DNA of 33,993 nt, taken from the NCBI GenBank assembly GCA_947178475.1, contig CAMWYM010000023.1, forward strand, positions 1 to 33,993. Direction: 5' to 3'. Origin of the DNA: an uncultured Clostridium sp. GTDB taxonomy: Bacteria > Bacillota > Clostridia > Lachnospirales > Lachnospiraceae. How positions within the stretch are numbered: the stretch's first letter is position 1; each line of letters begins with the position of its first letter. Shown in pieces: positions 17,205 through 26,159 of the stretch. Made by a program: the position numbers and the translations under genes. The notes beneath the pieces are model-generated. The model was not told the DNA's origin and made no database searches. It saw only the letters and a list, made by a program, of their open reading frames with translations.

Positions 17205-17873
17205 ATGGCAAAGAAATATTATGCGGTTGTGAAAGGGAGAACACCGGGGATTTATTTTACGTGGGAGGATTGCAGGAAGCAGATACATGAATATCCGGGT
17301 GCGGAGTTTAAAGGGTTTTCTACTATTGAAGAAGCGGAACAATTTATTGAGACACGAACTGCTTCGGATACGGTGTCTGGTAATAGAGATAAAATGGATA
17401 AGGGTGTGGAACTGACGGAGCGGGAGAACGATGACAGCTATCCCGTTAGTACGGATACGCATTTGATTGCTTATGTGGATGGAAGTTATGATCATAGCCA
17501 GCTGAGATATGCCTATGGCTGTGTATTAGTACTGCCGGAGGAGGTTATTACGTTAAACGGCAGTGGTGCAGATGAGGACTATGTGTCTATGCGAAACGTG
17601 GCAGGTGAGATTCTCGGCAGTGAAAAAGCGGTGTTATGGGCACTAGAACACGGATACAGGGAAATTACTATTTATTATGACTATGAGGGTATCGAGAAGT
17701 GGGCGGATGGAGTCTGGAAAGCGAATAAGCCGGGAACTCAGCGTTATAAAGCCTTTATTGCAGAGAAAAGAAATCAGATAACGATTACGTTCAAAAAGGT
17801 GGCGGCACATACTGGAGTCAAATATAATGAAATGGCAGATATGCTGGCTAAAAAGGCGCTGGGAATATCGTGA
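17205..17873 (+). CDS. rnhA: Ribonuclease H1 with N-terminal viroplasmin domain
   Basis: Degrades the RNA of RNA-DNA hybrids such as R-loops and primers. The 222 residues include an N-terminal hybrid-binding (caulimovirus viroplasmin-like) domain, KKYYAVVKGRTPGIYFTWEDC then FKGFSTIEEAEQF. A linker and the catalytic domain follow, with the acidic tetrad visible at D92 (YVDGSY), E135 (NVAGEILGSEKAV), D159 (YYDYEGIEKW) and D212 (NEMADMLAKKA). The ATG at 17205 was preferred to 17193 because only it has a GGAG upstream and it gives the family N-terminus MAKKYYAV. It lies with two later DNA repair genes in the same run. Confidence 0.93.
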   Translation: MAKKYYAVVKGRTPGIYFTWEDCRKQIHEYPGAEFKGFSTIEEAEQFIETRTASDTVSGNRDKMDKGVELTERENDDSYPVSTDTHLIAYVDGSYDHSQLRYAYGCVLVLPEEVITLNGSGADEDYVSMRNVAGEILGSEKAVLWALEHGYREITIYYDYEGIEKWADGVWKANKPGTQRYKAFIAEKRNQITITFKKVAAHTGVKYNEMADMLAKKALGIS

Positions 17874-17918
17874 TTGGCAGGCAATTACCTATTGGTTACA
17901 GATTAGAGGAGGAGTAAA

Positions 17919-20201
17919 ATGAAAAGATTTAAGAAAATTACTAGTGTGCTGCTGGCGGCAGCAATGACCTTGAGTCTTACAGCTTGTGGGACTGAGCAAG
18001 AGACGACGGAGGAGACGACAGAGGAGATTGTCAGTGAGGTGACAGAAGAGGCGACAACGGAGGAACCGGTGACGGGAAACCAGATTGAGAATGGTGATTT
18101 TTCTAATGGTACCGACAAGTTTAATGTCTATACTAACGGTGGAAACTGTAACATGAATGTGAATGCAGACGGGGAGCTTCAGGTGGATATATCCGAGTCT
18201 GGGGATGTGGCACATGGTGTACAGATTTACTATGACGGATTCGAGATGACACAGGGTGTTGTATATGAATTTTCCTTTGATGTACACGCTACCATTGACA
18301 GACCGGTGGAGTGGAGAGTACAGATAAATGGAGGTGATTATCATGCTTATGCCGGTGAGATAATCGATGTGACAGAAGAGGTGCAGCATATTTCCTCACA
18401 GTTTACGATGGAGGAGGCATCTGACCCGGCGCCGCGTTTATGTTTTAATATGGGATGTGTAGATGCTTTACAGGATGGGAGTATAACCTCGGAAAGCATG
18501 GGAACGCACTCTGTTATGTTGGATAATCTTTCTCTGGAGCAGGTGGATGATTCGGGAGCAGTGGCAGATGCCGAGGCTGTAGAGGTACCGAAGGCAAAGG
18601 TGAACCAGGTTGGTTATAAAAAGGATGATACAAAGCTTGTCGTGTTTTCCGATTTAGAAGAGGGTGATAATAGCTTTACTGTGGTAGACGTAGAAAGCGG
18701 TGAATCCGTTTATGAGGGTAAAATGACGGAACAGGTGAATAATGCGGCGGCCAGTGAGATGAATTGCTCCGGGGATTTTACTGCGGTGAAGACGGCAGGA
18801 ACTTATAAAATTGTAACTGGAAAAGGGGAGGAATCATATCCCTTTGTCATTGGTGATAATGTGTATGATGAAACCTTTAAAAGTATAGTTAAAATGTTGT
18901 ATTTGCAGCGCTGTGGGGTGGAACTTGACAAATCTTTTGCCGGTGATTTTTCACATCCGCTGTGTCATGGGGAGGAGGCAGTTATCTATGGCACGAATAC
19001 CAGAATAGATGTCAGTGGTGGCTGGCATGATGCAGGTGACTATGGAAGATATGTTGTGTCCGGTGCAAAAGCAGTGGCGGACCTTTTACTGGCATATGAG
19101 AAGAATCCTGAAGCTTTTGGCGATGACTGCGGTATTCCGGAAAGCGGGGACGGTATCAACGATGCATTGCAGGAGGCAAAATATGAGTTGGACTGGATGC
19201 TGAAAATGCAGGACAATAGTGGTGGTGTTTATCATAAGGTTACCTGTAAGGTATTTCCGGAAACGGTGATGCCAGAGGAGGAAACAGATGAGCTGGTAGT
19301 AGCACCTCTTTCTAAGACAGCGACGGCAGATTTTGCGGCTGTGATGGCCATGGCGGGGAGAATTTTTGGCGAGGAAAGCAATAGTGAATATAAGGATTAC
19401 GGGAACACTTGTCTAGAGGCGGCGAAGAAGGCCTGGACATATTATGAGGAACATAAAGACGAAAGAGGTTTTGTGAATCCAAATGATATTGTGACTGGCG
19501 AATATGGAGATGGTAACAGCAAGGATGAGTACTTCTGGGCGGCTGCAGAGCTTTACAAGGCGACTGAGGAGAGCCAATATAAGGAGAAGATGGCGGAGGC
19601 GCTTGAAGGGATAGAGAATATTGGAGGGCTCGGATGGGCAGATGTGGCTGCTTATGGTGCTTATGCGGCTTTGACAACACCAATTCTGATGACTGACAGC
19701 AGCAATCTGTTAAAGGATATTGAAAATGCATTTTTTGCTGCTGCAGAAAATGCGCTGCAGATAAGTAAGGAAAATGGATATATGGTAAGCCGGGAGGGCG
19801 TTTATGAATGGGGTTCTAACATGGGAATCGCAAACAACGGAATGCTGCTCTGTCTTGCGAATGAAATCCGGCAAAATGAGGAATATATAACCTGTGCGAA
19901 GAATCATTTGAATTATCTCTTTGGTATGAATGCAACAGGATACTGTTTTGTTACGGAAACAGGAACCTTGAGTCCGAAGCATCCGCACCACAGACCGTCG
20001 CAGGCATTGGGAAAATGTATGCCGGGAATGTTGGTGGGCGGACCGGATAGTGCCTTGGAGGACCCTTATGCAAAGGCTGTGCTATCGGATACTCCGGCGG
20101 CAAAATGCTATGCGGATAATGAGCAGAGCTATTCCTGCAATGAAGTGACGATTTACTGGAATTCGCCGCTTATCTATCTGCTGGTGGCAACACAGGATTA
20201 A
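17919..20201 (+). CDS. GH9 cellulase/endoglucanase lipoprotein
   Basis: Has 760 residues. The signal peptide has lipobox L20-T-A-C23, so it should be lipid-anchored on the outer face. An acidic Thr/Glu-rich spacer follows (about 25-52), then a beta-sandwich resembling carbohydrate-binding modules of the CBM4/9 type (about 55-208), an Ig-like CelD_N domain (about 224-312, starting KVNQVGYKKDD) and the GH9 catalytic barrel (about 315-758). The active-site segments are intact: HDAGDYGRY with D371 and D374, the HPHHRPS histidine motif, and the acid/base Glu742 in NEVTIYWNSPL. Expected activity is on beta-1,4-glucan or related beta-glucans. AGGAGG lies before the ATG. It sits oddly between RNase H and repair nuclease genes. 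Confidence 0.93.
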   Translation: MKRFKKITSVLLAAAMTLSLTACGTEQETTEETTEEIVSEVTEEATTEEPVTGNQIENGDFSNGTDKFNVYTNGGNCNMNVNADGELQVDISESGDVAHGVQIYYDGFEMTQGVVYEFSFDVHATIDRPVEWRVQINGGDYHAYAGEIIDVTEEVQHISSQFTMEEASDPAPRLCFNMGCVDALQDGSITSESMGTHSVMLDNLSLEQVDDSGAVADAEAVEVPKAKVNQVGYKKDDTKLVVFSDLEEGDNSFTVVDVESGESVYEGKMTEQVNNAAASEMNCSGDFTAVKTAGTYKIVTGKGEESYPFVIGDNVYDETFKSIVKMLYLQRCGVELDKSFAGDFSHPLCHGEEAVIYGTNTRIDVSGGWHDAGDYGRYVVSGAKAVADLLLAYEKNPEAFGDDCGIPESGDGINDALQEAKYELDWMLKMQDNSGGVYHKVTCKVFPETVMPEEETDELVVAPLSKTATADFAAVMAMAGRIFGEESNSEYKDYGNTCLEAAKKAWTYYEEHKDERGFVNPNDIVTGEYGDGNSKDEYFWAAAELYKATEESQYKEKMAEALEGIENIGGLGWADVAAYGAYAALTTPILMTDSSNLLKDIENAFFAAAENALQISKENGYMVSREGVYEWGSNMGIANNGMLLCLANEIRQNEEYITCAKNHLNYLFGMNATGYCFVTETGTLSPKHPHHRPSQALGKCMPGMLVGGPDSALEDPYAKAVLSDTPAAKCYADNEQSYSCNEVTIYWNSPLIYLLVATQD

Positions 20202-20233
20202 AACAGAGTTAAAATAGGAAAGGTCAGGTATCA

Positions 20234-20992
20234 ATGATGAAGCTGATATCTTGGAATGTAAACGGAATTCGTGCCTGTGTAGGTAAGGGCTTTGTGGATT
20301 TTTTTAAGTCGGTGGAGGCAGACATATTCTGTATTCAGGAGTCGAAAATGCAGGCGGGACAGCTGGAACTGGAGCTGCCGGGATATTATCAGTACTGGAA
20401 TTATGCAGAGAAAAAGGGGTATTCGGGAACGGCAATTTTCACCAAAAAAGAACCGTTGTCTGTAAAAAACGGAATTGGTGTGGAGGAGCATGACAGGGAG
20501 GGAAGAGTCATTACTCTGGAATTTGAAAGCTTCTATATAGTGACTGTGTACACTCCTAATTCCCAAAATGAGTTGGCGCGCCTCGATTATCGTATGATAT
20601 GGGAGCAGGCATTTCTCGCGTATCTTAAACAGCTTGAGGAAACTAAGCCGGTAATCGTATGCGGAGATATGAACGTTGCTCACAAGGAAATTGATTTGAA
20701 GAATCCAAAAACAAACCGGAGAAATGCAGGCTTCACTGATGAGGAGAGAGAAAAATTCAGTATTCTTTTGGACAGCGGTTTTGTGGATACCTACCGGTAT
20801 TTCTATCCGGATAAGGAAGGGATTTATTCATGGTGGTCTTACCGATTTAAGGCCAGAGAAAAAAATGCCGGATGGCGTATTGACTATTTCCTTGTATCGG
20901 AAGGTCTTAAGGACAGGCTTGTAAATGCAGATATTCTCACAGAGATAATGGGATCAGACCATTGCCCTGTGGAACTGGATATTAATTTGTAG
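20234..20992 (+). CDS. xth: Exodeoxyribonuclease III (AP endonuclease)
   Basis: Cleaves DNA at abasic sites and removes 3'-blocking groups in base-excision repair. The 252-residue length matches the family. Motifs: SWNVNGIRA at the N-terminus, IQESK with the metal-binding Glu, YTPNSQ, GDMNVAH with catalytic Asp and Asn, WWSYR, and the C-terminal SDHCPV Asp-His pair. The start could equally be the next ATG at 20237; GGAAAGG upstream serves both. It lies 45 nt before endonuclease IV, giving a two-gene AP-site repair pair. Confidence 0.95.
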   Translation: MMKLISWNVNGIRACVGKGFVDFFKSVEADIFCIQESKMQAGQLELELPGYYQYWNYAEKKGYSGTAIFTKKEPLSVKNGIGVEEHDREGRVITLEFESFYIVTVYTPNSQNELARLDYRMIWEQAFLAYLKQLEETKPVIVCGDMNVAHKEIDLKNPKTNRRNAGFTDEEREKFSILLDSGFVDTYRYFYPDKEGIYSWWSYRFKAREKNAGWRIDYFLVSEGLKDRLVNADILTEIMGSDHCPVELDINL

Positions 20993-21037
20993 ATTAATGG
21001 TGTAAGGGAGAGCGATATAGCGGTGAAGGAAGAGAGA

Positions 21038-21952
21038 ATGTTGAAATTAGGCTGTCATGTAGGAATGAGCGGGAAGGAAATGATGCTGGGTTCGGTGAAG
21101 GATGCAGTACGGTTTGGAGCCAATACATTTATGCTTTATACCGGTGCACCGCAAAACACCAAGAGGAAGGCAATTACCGAGCTTAGGATAGATGAAGCTC
21201 AGGCGCTGATGAAGAAGCATGGGATAGAGGAATTTGTAGTACATGCGCCCTATATTATTAATCTTGCCAATGTGGTAAAGCCAGAGACTTTTGAAATTGC
21301 TGTGGAATTTTTGGCATTGGAGCTTGAACGCACTCAGGCTATGGGCTCTGCCACGCTAGTGCTTCACCCGGGTTCCCATGTGGGAGAGGGTGTGGAAAAG
21401 GGTGTAGAACAGATTGCCAGAGGAATTAATGCTGTGCTGACAAAAGACACAAAGGTACATATTGCTTTGGAAACCATGGCAGGAAAGGGCAGTGAAATCG
21501 GAAGAAGCTTTGAGGAGCTGGCAATGATTTACGATAGGGTAGTTTATAATGATAAGCTGCGGGTATGCTTTGACACCTGCCATGTCAGTGATGCAGGCTA
21601 TGATATTATCGATAATTTTGACGGAGTGATGGAGCATTTTGACAAAGTAATCGGAAAGAATCAAATTGCAGTATTTCATATGAATGACAGCAAGAATGCT
21701 GCCGGTGCAGGCAAGGACCGTCATGAGAATTTCGGATTTGGATATATTGGTTTTGATGCGCTTATGTATATAATGGAGCATAAGGATTTTATGGATGTCC
21801 CGAAAATATTAGAATCTCCGTATGTGAAGGACCCGGAGAATGCAAAGAAATCCTATGAACCATACCAGTATGAGATACAAATGATACGCAGTGGTGTGTT
21901 TGACCCGGAGATGAAAGAAAAGATTATTGCTGAGGCAAAACAAAATAAATGA
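21038..21952 (+). CDS. nfo: Endonuclease IV (AP endonuclease)
   Basis: A zinc-dependent AP endonuclease, 304 residues. The trinuclear zinc ligands are all visible: [52 protein letters not shown] and ILESPY. The ATG at 21038 was chosen over GTG at 21023. AAGGA (21026-21030) is 7 nt upstream, and the product then begins [17 protein letters not shown], like the Bacillus homologue. It is the last gene of the nine-gene run, and an inverted repeat that can act as terminator follows. Confidence 0.95.
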   Translation: MLKLGCHVGMSGKEMMLGSVKDAVRFGANTFMLYTGAPQNTKRKAITELRIDEAQALMKKHGIEEFVVHAPYIINLANVVKPETFEIAVEFLALELERTQAMGSATLVLHPGSHVGEGVEKGVEQIARGINAVLTKDTKVHIALETMAGKGSEIGRSFEELAMIYDRVVYNDKLRVCFDTCHVSDAGYDIIDNFDGVMEHFDKVIGKNQIAVFHMNDSKNAAGAGKDRHENFGFGYIGFDALMYIMEHKDFMDVPKILESPYVKDPENAKKSYEPYQYEIQMIRSGVFDPEMKEKIIAEAKQNK

Positions 21953-21960
21953 AATTAAGG

Positions 21961-21999
21961 GCACAGCTACTTGACAATGCAAAGTAGTTGTGCTATTTT
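21961..21999 (+). terminator. Possible terminator of the nine-gene run, overlapping the padR operator
   Basis: A 12-bp stem with one G-U pair (21961-21972 with 21982-21993), a 9-nt loop, and the T-rich tail TATTTTA. The tail is short and broken, and the same bases form an operator and promoter for padR, so the terminator function is uncertain. Confidence 0.5.
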
Positions 22000-22029
22000 A
22001 TGACTAAGCTACTTGATAATACAAAGTAG
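21967..22029 (+). promoter_or_regulatory. padR promoter with twin palindromic operators
   Basis: Promoter: TTGACA (21971-21976), 17 nt, TATTTT (21994-21999). Two 21-bp dyads lie at 21967-21987 and 22009-22029 and are identical at 19 of 21 positions. Each has the arms CTACTT/AAGTAG. The inner pair at positions 9 and 13 is C-G in the first and T-A in the second, so symmetry is kept by paired changes. Start-to-start spacing is 42 bp, four helical turns. The first dyad covers the -35; the second lies just after the predicted start. Autoregulation by PadR is the likely use. Confidence 0.7.
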
Positions 22030-22052
22030 ATATAAAACAGAGGTAGGAGCTT

Positions 22053-22403
22053 ATGGAAGATACACAGTTGATAAAAGGAATATTGGAGGGGTGTGTACTG
22101 GGCATTATTGTACATGGAGAAACTTACGGATATGAAATACTGAATATGCTTTCGCAGTATGGCTTTCTTGAACTGGGAGAAGGAACACTTTATCCGGTAT
22201 TGACTAGACTGGATAAGAATGGTTATATCAGCTGCAGGAAGGCAAAATCACCCCTTGGACCGGTGCGCAAATATTATTCAGTTACTGACAAAGGTGTAGA
22301 ATATCTGGAAGCATTCAAAGAAAGCTACTGCAGGATAACCCAAAGTGCAGATGCTGTTTTGTTTGGAGAGGCGTTGCCGGGTAAGAGGAAAGGAGAGAGG
22401 TAA
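22053..22403 (+). CDS. PadR-family transcriptional regulator
   Basis: Has 116 residues with the PadR winged-helix layout: LEGCVLGIIVHGETYGYEI at the start of the HTH, then LGEGTLYPVLTRLDKNGYI in the recognition helix and wing, and YYSVTDKGVEYLE. It is a small repressor, normally dimeric, that responds to a ligand or partner protein. GTAGGAG precedes the ATG. The next gene starts 1 nt after its stop, the usual PadR plus membrane-effector pair. Two operator-like dyads upstream point to autorepression. Confidence 0.93.
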   Translation: MEDTQLIKGILEGCVLGIIVHGETYGYEILNMLSQYGFLELGEGTLYPVLTRLDKNGYISCRKAKSPLGPVRKYYSVTDKGVEYLEAFKESYCRITQSADAVLFGEALPGKRKGER

Positions 22404-22404
22404 T

Positions 22405-23529
22405 ATGGCAATTTTGTATTTGCAAGAAAAGCTAGAAGGTGAATATAGGGATGTGTATGAAAGAGTGGATATCTACAGCATGAATACAGAACTGGACGAA
22501 AATACCACAGATGAATTGCTGATGAATCTGCTGGACAGTCTTCTCAGTGCTCAGGAAAACGGACAACCGGTGGAAAAGATTGTGGGCAGCGATATAGAGC
22601 ATTTTTGCAGAGAGTATTTTGATGTATATGACCGAAGAGACAGGCTGGGAAATTATGTGACCAGAGCTTATAAATTTGCGTGGTTTGTGTTTATCATTGA
22701 AATGATTGAAATGGTGATTAATCTGAGTGAGGGTATTCCTTTGCTGAAGGTGGAATCGGATATTGCACCGTATCTGCTTTCTCTGCTGGCAGGGGGAATA
22801 GTATCCGTTATAAGCGGTCTGCTGCTATATCCTGTTATTATCAAGAAAAAAAAGGTAAATTCTACAGCATATAGTTTTATTATGCTGTTGCTGCTTATGG
22901 CGCTGATAGTAGCCGGTGCAATCTGGTGTGAGAGTAGGAGTGTTGTTTTACCGCTGCTTCCGATTTTAGTAATCAGTGGTATTTATATTGTCATATATAT
23001 TTTGGTGCGGGCATGTCTGCGTTATAGGGAAACAGGAAGTGTCCGCCGTCAGAAGGATTCTTTTCGGAAATATAAAAAGCAGGTGGAAGAGGAAGCGAAG
23101 AACGAGAAACTGATGGCAATTTACGCCCATGCGCAGGCAGATAGATATGACAGGCTTAACAGGAAGCTTATCCGTAAAGGAAAAGAGCCTCTTAAACCAG
23201 AAGGGTTTATGGAAAAGCTCCAGGAGGAACAGAAAAAGCAATATCAGTTAGGCTGGCTCATTGATGCCCTTCTGGCAGCTTTTATGCTGGGTATGATACT
23301 TTTTATTGCGCAGGATAGCACTTTAGTGGATACTATTATTTTTTCAGCAATTATGGTGGTGATTTATATAGTATATTTGAAATGGTTAAAGAATATGTTT
23401 GGTGGCAATGTCGATAAGCTTTTGCTGGAGGAATGTGACAGGCAGGGGGTTACAGTTGTGGAGTATGACAGTAAAAAGAATATCTATTCGGAAGAAGAGA
23501 AAAATACAGATGAATTTAAGAAAATTTAA
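22405..23529 (+). CDS. PadR-associated multi-pass membrane protein (DUF1048-like N-terminus)
   Basis: Has 374 residues. The N-terminal helical segment (about 1-85, with PVEKIVGSDIEHFCREYF) resembles the DUF1048-type domain often encoded next to PadR regulators. About six TM helices follow (near 90-107, 123-146, 155-174, 180-203 and two close to the C-terminus). A charged cytoplasmic region with many Lys and Glu (about 210-285) separates TM4 and TM5. The ATG at 22405 follows AGGAGAGAGG and comes directly after the padR stop, so the two are co-translated. Its function is unknown; a sensor or partner for PadR is possible. The end of the gene overlaps direct repeats that may regulate the next operon. 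Confidence 0.7.
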   Translation: MAILYLQEKLEGEYRDVYERVDIYSMNTELDENTTDELLMNLLDSLLSAQENGQPVEKIVGSDIEHFCREYFDVYDRRDRLGNYVTRAYKFAWFVFIIEMIEMVINLSEGIPLLKVESDIAPYLLSLLAGGIVSVISGLLLYPVIIKKKKVNSTAYSFIMLLLLMALIVAGAIWCESRSVVLPLLPILVISGIYIVIYILVRACLRYRETGSVRRQKDSFRKYKKQVEEEAKNEKLMAIYAHAQADRYDRLNRKLIRKGKEPLKPEGFMEKLQEEQKKQYQLGWLIDALLAAFMLGMILFIAQDSTLVDTIIFSAIMVVIYIVYLKWLKNMFGGNVDKLLLEECDRQGVTVVEYDSKKNIYSEEEKNTDEFKKI

Positions 23530-23569
23530 GAAAAAATTAATGGACATCAATATGTAGTACGTTTATAAT
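23515..23569 (+). promoter_or_regulatory. Promoter of the MacAB-like operon with TTTAAG direct repeats
   Basis: TGGACA (23541-23546), 17 nt, TATAAT (23564-23569) form a near-consensus promoter. Just upstream, two TTTAAG direct repeats (23515-23520 and 23525-23530) stand 10 bp apart, inside and just after the end of the preceding gene. Direct repeats one helical turn apart beside a -35 are typical of OmpR-family response-regulator sites. Which regulator binds is not visible. Confidence 0.6.
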
Positions 23570-23602
23570 AAGACAGACACGAGATAAAGTGACTGTCTTA
23601 TT
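23567..23602 (+). terminator. Hairpin after the padR pair, probable weak terminator
   Basis: A perfect 10-bp stem, AATAAGACAG/CTGTCTTATT (23567-23576 with 23593-23602), a 16-nt loop, then a T-rich TGTTTGTG. It overlaps the -10 of the next promoter, so it can act only on read-through from the padR side. Confidence 0.45.
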
Positions 23603-23630
23603 TGTTTGTGATGGGCCATTTATATGTAAT

Positions 23631-23648
23631 GCAGACAGCTTCGTCTGC
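23631..23648 (+). other. Short hairpin in the leader of the ABC operon
   Basis: GCAGAC (23631-23636) and GTCTGC (23643-23648) enclose a 6-nt loop, 26 nt before the ATPase start. Without a U-tract it is a leader structure of unknown use. Confidence 0.4.
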
Positions 23649-23674
23649 GGCAGAAATGGCAGGAAAGGAAATCT

Positions 23675-24421
23675 ATGGATAATTTAATTGAAGTCAGGGA
23701 CATGTATAAAATCTACAATCCCGGTGAGAATGAGGTCCGGGCATTGGACGGCGTAAGCCTTAAGGTGCATGAAGGCGAGTTCGTTGCCATTATCGGACAT
23801 TCTGGTTCGGGCAAATCTACGCTGATGAATATGCTGGGATGTCTGGATGTTCCTACACAGGGCAGATACATATTAAATGGAAAGGATGTTTCCTGTCTTA
23901 CGGATAATGAGCTTTCCGAGGTCAGGAACAATTATATTGGATTTATTTTTCAGGGCTTTAATCTGATACCGAATCTGACTGCGGTTGAGAATGTGGAGCT
24001 GCCGCTGATTTACCGTCATGTGGATAAGAGTAATCGCAGGAGGCTGGCAGTGGAGGCACTTAAGAAGGTGGGACTTGAAAACCGGATGAGGCATAAGCCG
24101 GCAGAAATGTCCGGCGGACAGCAGCAAAGGGTTGCGATTGCCAGGGCCATTGCAGCAGCACCGCCGTTGATTCTGGCAGATGAGCCGACGGGTAATCTGG
24201 ATTCGAAATCGACAAAGGATATTATGAAGATACTGGATGAGCTGAATGAGCAGGGTAATACGATTGTGCTGATTACTCATGATGATGGAATTGCCGCCAA
24301 TGCAAAACGGGTGGTGCGGATTATGGATGGAAGAATCGAGTCAGACCAGCTTAATGAGCAGATCAGAGAGAACTCTCAGGAAGAGTTTTCTCAGGTGTCA
24401 GGTGTTATAGAAGTGGAGTGA
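23675..24421 (+). CDS. ABC transporter ATP-binding protein (MacB/LolD type)
   Basis: Has 248 residues and powers the permease encoded two genes downstream. It has Walker [10 protein letters not shown] (41-49), Q-loop FQGFN, signature MSGGQQQ (about 145-151), Walker [13 protein letters not shown] (165-176) and the H-loop [16 protein letters not shown] is characteristic of the MacB/LolD/FtsE subfamily. AGGAAAGG precedes the ATG. Order ATPase, adaptor, permease, as in Gram-positive three-gene exporters such as YknXYZ. These usually move peptides or act against antimicrobial peptides; the substrate here is not shown. Confidence 0.95.
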   Translation: MDNLIEVRDMYKIYNPGENEVRALDGVSLKVHEGEFVAIIGHSGSGKSTLMNMLGCLDVPTQGRYILNGKDVSCLTDNELSEVRNNYIGFIFQGFNLIPNLTAVENVELPLIYRHVDKSNRRRLAVEALKKVGLENRMRHKPAEMSGGQQQRVAIARAIAAAPPLILADEPTGNLDSKSTKDIMKILDELNEQGNTIVLITHDDGIAANAKRVVRIMDGRIESDQLNEQIRENSQEEFSQVSGVIEVE

Positions 24422-24503
24422 ATATAATTTAAGCCTGAATTACAATATATTTGCAATAATGAATAATAACTTTAGTAAAAGGGATCAGAAAGGGAGAATG
24501 AAC

Positions 24504-26150
24504 ATGGAGGATAAACAGAGCATGGAAAACGAAATCATGAATGAGGCGGAACAGGATTTTGAACTGCCAAAGAAGCCAAAGAAGAAAAAAACAAAGACAA
24601 TCATTATTGTTGTCGTTATCGCAGTAGTGCTTGTGCTTTTGCTTTTGATTGGAAGCGCGATAAAGAAAATTTCGGCAGGCATTCAGGAGCAGATGGATGC
24701 AATGCTGAGTGGAGAAGAAGAACTTTACACGGTGGAACGTCAGGACGTGCAGCAGGAGATTACGACCTCGGGAACTGTGGTCGGTGTGGAAACGGACGCC
24801 TACACCTCGCCGGTCACTGCTAAGGTACAGGATATTTTTGTCGAGGTAGGACAGACCGTGAAGAAGGGTGATGTGCTGTTAAGCTATGACACCTCTGAGC
24901 TCGGCGATAATTTAGCGAAGGTGAAGCTTCAGGCACAGTCGGAGCGGGCAGCGGGAAATGAGGGCTTTGAGCAGGCGGCAGAGGCGGCATCAAAGGCGAA
25001 GGCGGCAAAGGAGAATGCGAAGGATATTAAGTCCGATACAAAGGATGTCAAGAAGGATATTGAGAAGACAACCGATAAGGTGGATTCCTATAGTGAGAAG
25101 ATTGCTGAATTAGAGGCAGAGGTGGCAAAGGATGAGCAGGCAGTTGAGGTTGCCAAGGCAGAGAAAAAGGAGGCGGAGAAGGCATCAAAGGAGACTTACT
25201 ATAATGAAGCGGGAGAAGTGATTCCAACACCGGCTAAGGTGACACAGGCGCTTACGGAGGCGAATAATGAGCTGACGGCAGCAAGCAACAAGCTGGCGGC
25301 AGATAAAGCTGAGCTTCAAAAGTATAAGAATTTATATAAATCGGCAAATAAGAAACTGGGAAAACAGAATGAGAAGCTTCAGAATTTACAGTCAGACTTA
25401 GCGGAGCAGGAAGGCATTGTGTCAGCCAATAAGGATGTAAAGGTATCAGAGAGTACAAAGGCGCAGGTTTCCGCCGCAAATCAGCTCTCTAATATGAACG
25501 TCAATAGTGCTGAGGATTCCTATCATTCGGCTGAAGCGGGAATTACCGCAGAAAAAAACGGCATTATTGCCTCGATAGAGATTTATAAGGGTGCACTCGC
25601 TAACGAGACACAGACACTGCTCACCATTATTGACGGAGACCAGATTGGTGTGGAGTTTGCCATTGCAAAGGATGATATCGGTTCGGTGTCGCTGGGGCAG
25701 AAGGCAAGAGTTGTGATTTCCGGCAATGAATACGAAGGAACGGTAGATTTTATAAGCCGTGTAGCTTCTAACGACATGCAGACCTCTGGAAACCAGACAG
25801 GAGGAAGTATCAAGGGAAGAATTCTTTTAAATGAGCCGGATGAGAATGTATATATCGGGATATCTGCAAAGGCATATATTTTTATTGGAAAGTCCGAGAA
25901 TGCACTCACGATTCCCTATGAGGCACTCTGTAGTGACATAGATGGAGACTATGTATATATTGTTAATGATGAAGGTCTGATAGAGCGAAAAGATGTTAAA
26001 CTGGGCATTTATTCAGACGAATATTATGAAGTGCTTGAGGGGATTACAGAGAAAGATAAGGTGATACGTAATGTGACCTCGGACATGAAGCCGGGGGATA
26101 CATATATGGGAAGCAATGCAGCGATGACCGGCATACCGGGTATGGAATAG
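24504..26150 (+). CDS. MacA/HlyD-like adaptor (periplasmic-adaptor family) of the exporter
   Basis: Has 548 residues. A Lys-rich cytoplasmic tail (KKPKKKKTK) comes before one TM segment (about 32-51). Half of a lipoyl-like domain follows (VTAKVQDIFVEVGQTVKKGD, about 103-123), then a very long Ala/Lys/Glu-rich coiled-coil hairpin (about 130-340), a beta-barrel region (GVEFAIAKDDIGSVSLGQKA) and a membrane-proximal C-terminal domain. The coiled coil is longer than in many MacA proteins. The ATG at 24504 was chosen because AGGGAG (24491-24496) lies 7 nt upstream; in-frame ATGs at 24459 and 24498 are poorer. It has a 9-nt gap to the permease. Confidence 0.9.
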   Translation: MEDKQSMENEIMNEAEQDFELPKKPKKKKTKTIIIVVVIAVVLVLLLLIGSAIKKISAGIQEQMDAMLSGEEELYTVERQDVQQEITTSGTVVGVETDAYTSPVTAKVQDIFVEVGQTVKKGDVLLSYDTSELGDNLAKVKLQAQSERAAGNEGFEQAAEAASKAKAAKENAKDIKSDTKDVKKDIEKTTDKVDSYSEKIAELEAEVAKDEQAVEVAKAEKKEAEKASKETYYNEAGEVIPTPAKVTQALTEANNELTAASNKLAADKAELQKYKNLYKSANKKLGKQNEKLQNLQSDLAEQEGIVSANKDVKVSESTKAQVSAANQLSNMNVNSAEDSYHSAEAGITAEKNGIIASIEIYKGALANETQTLLTIIDGDQIGVEFAIAKDDIGSVSLGQKARVVISGNEYEGTVDFISRVASNDMQTSGNQTGGSIKGRILLNEPDENVYIGISAKAYIFIGKSENALTIPYEALCSDIDGDYVYIVNDEGLIERKDVKLGIYSDEYYEVLEGITEKDKVIRNVTSDMKPGDTYMGSNAAMTGIPGME

Positions 26151-26159
26151 GAGGCTTAT

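Noticed and set aside
17881-17892. GCAATTACCTAT resembling the tip of the MITE-like element
   Set aside because: Only about 11 bases match, with no further arm or core similarity on either side; probably chance.
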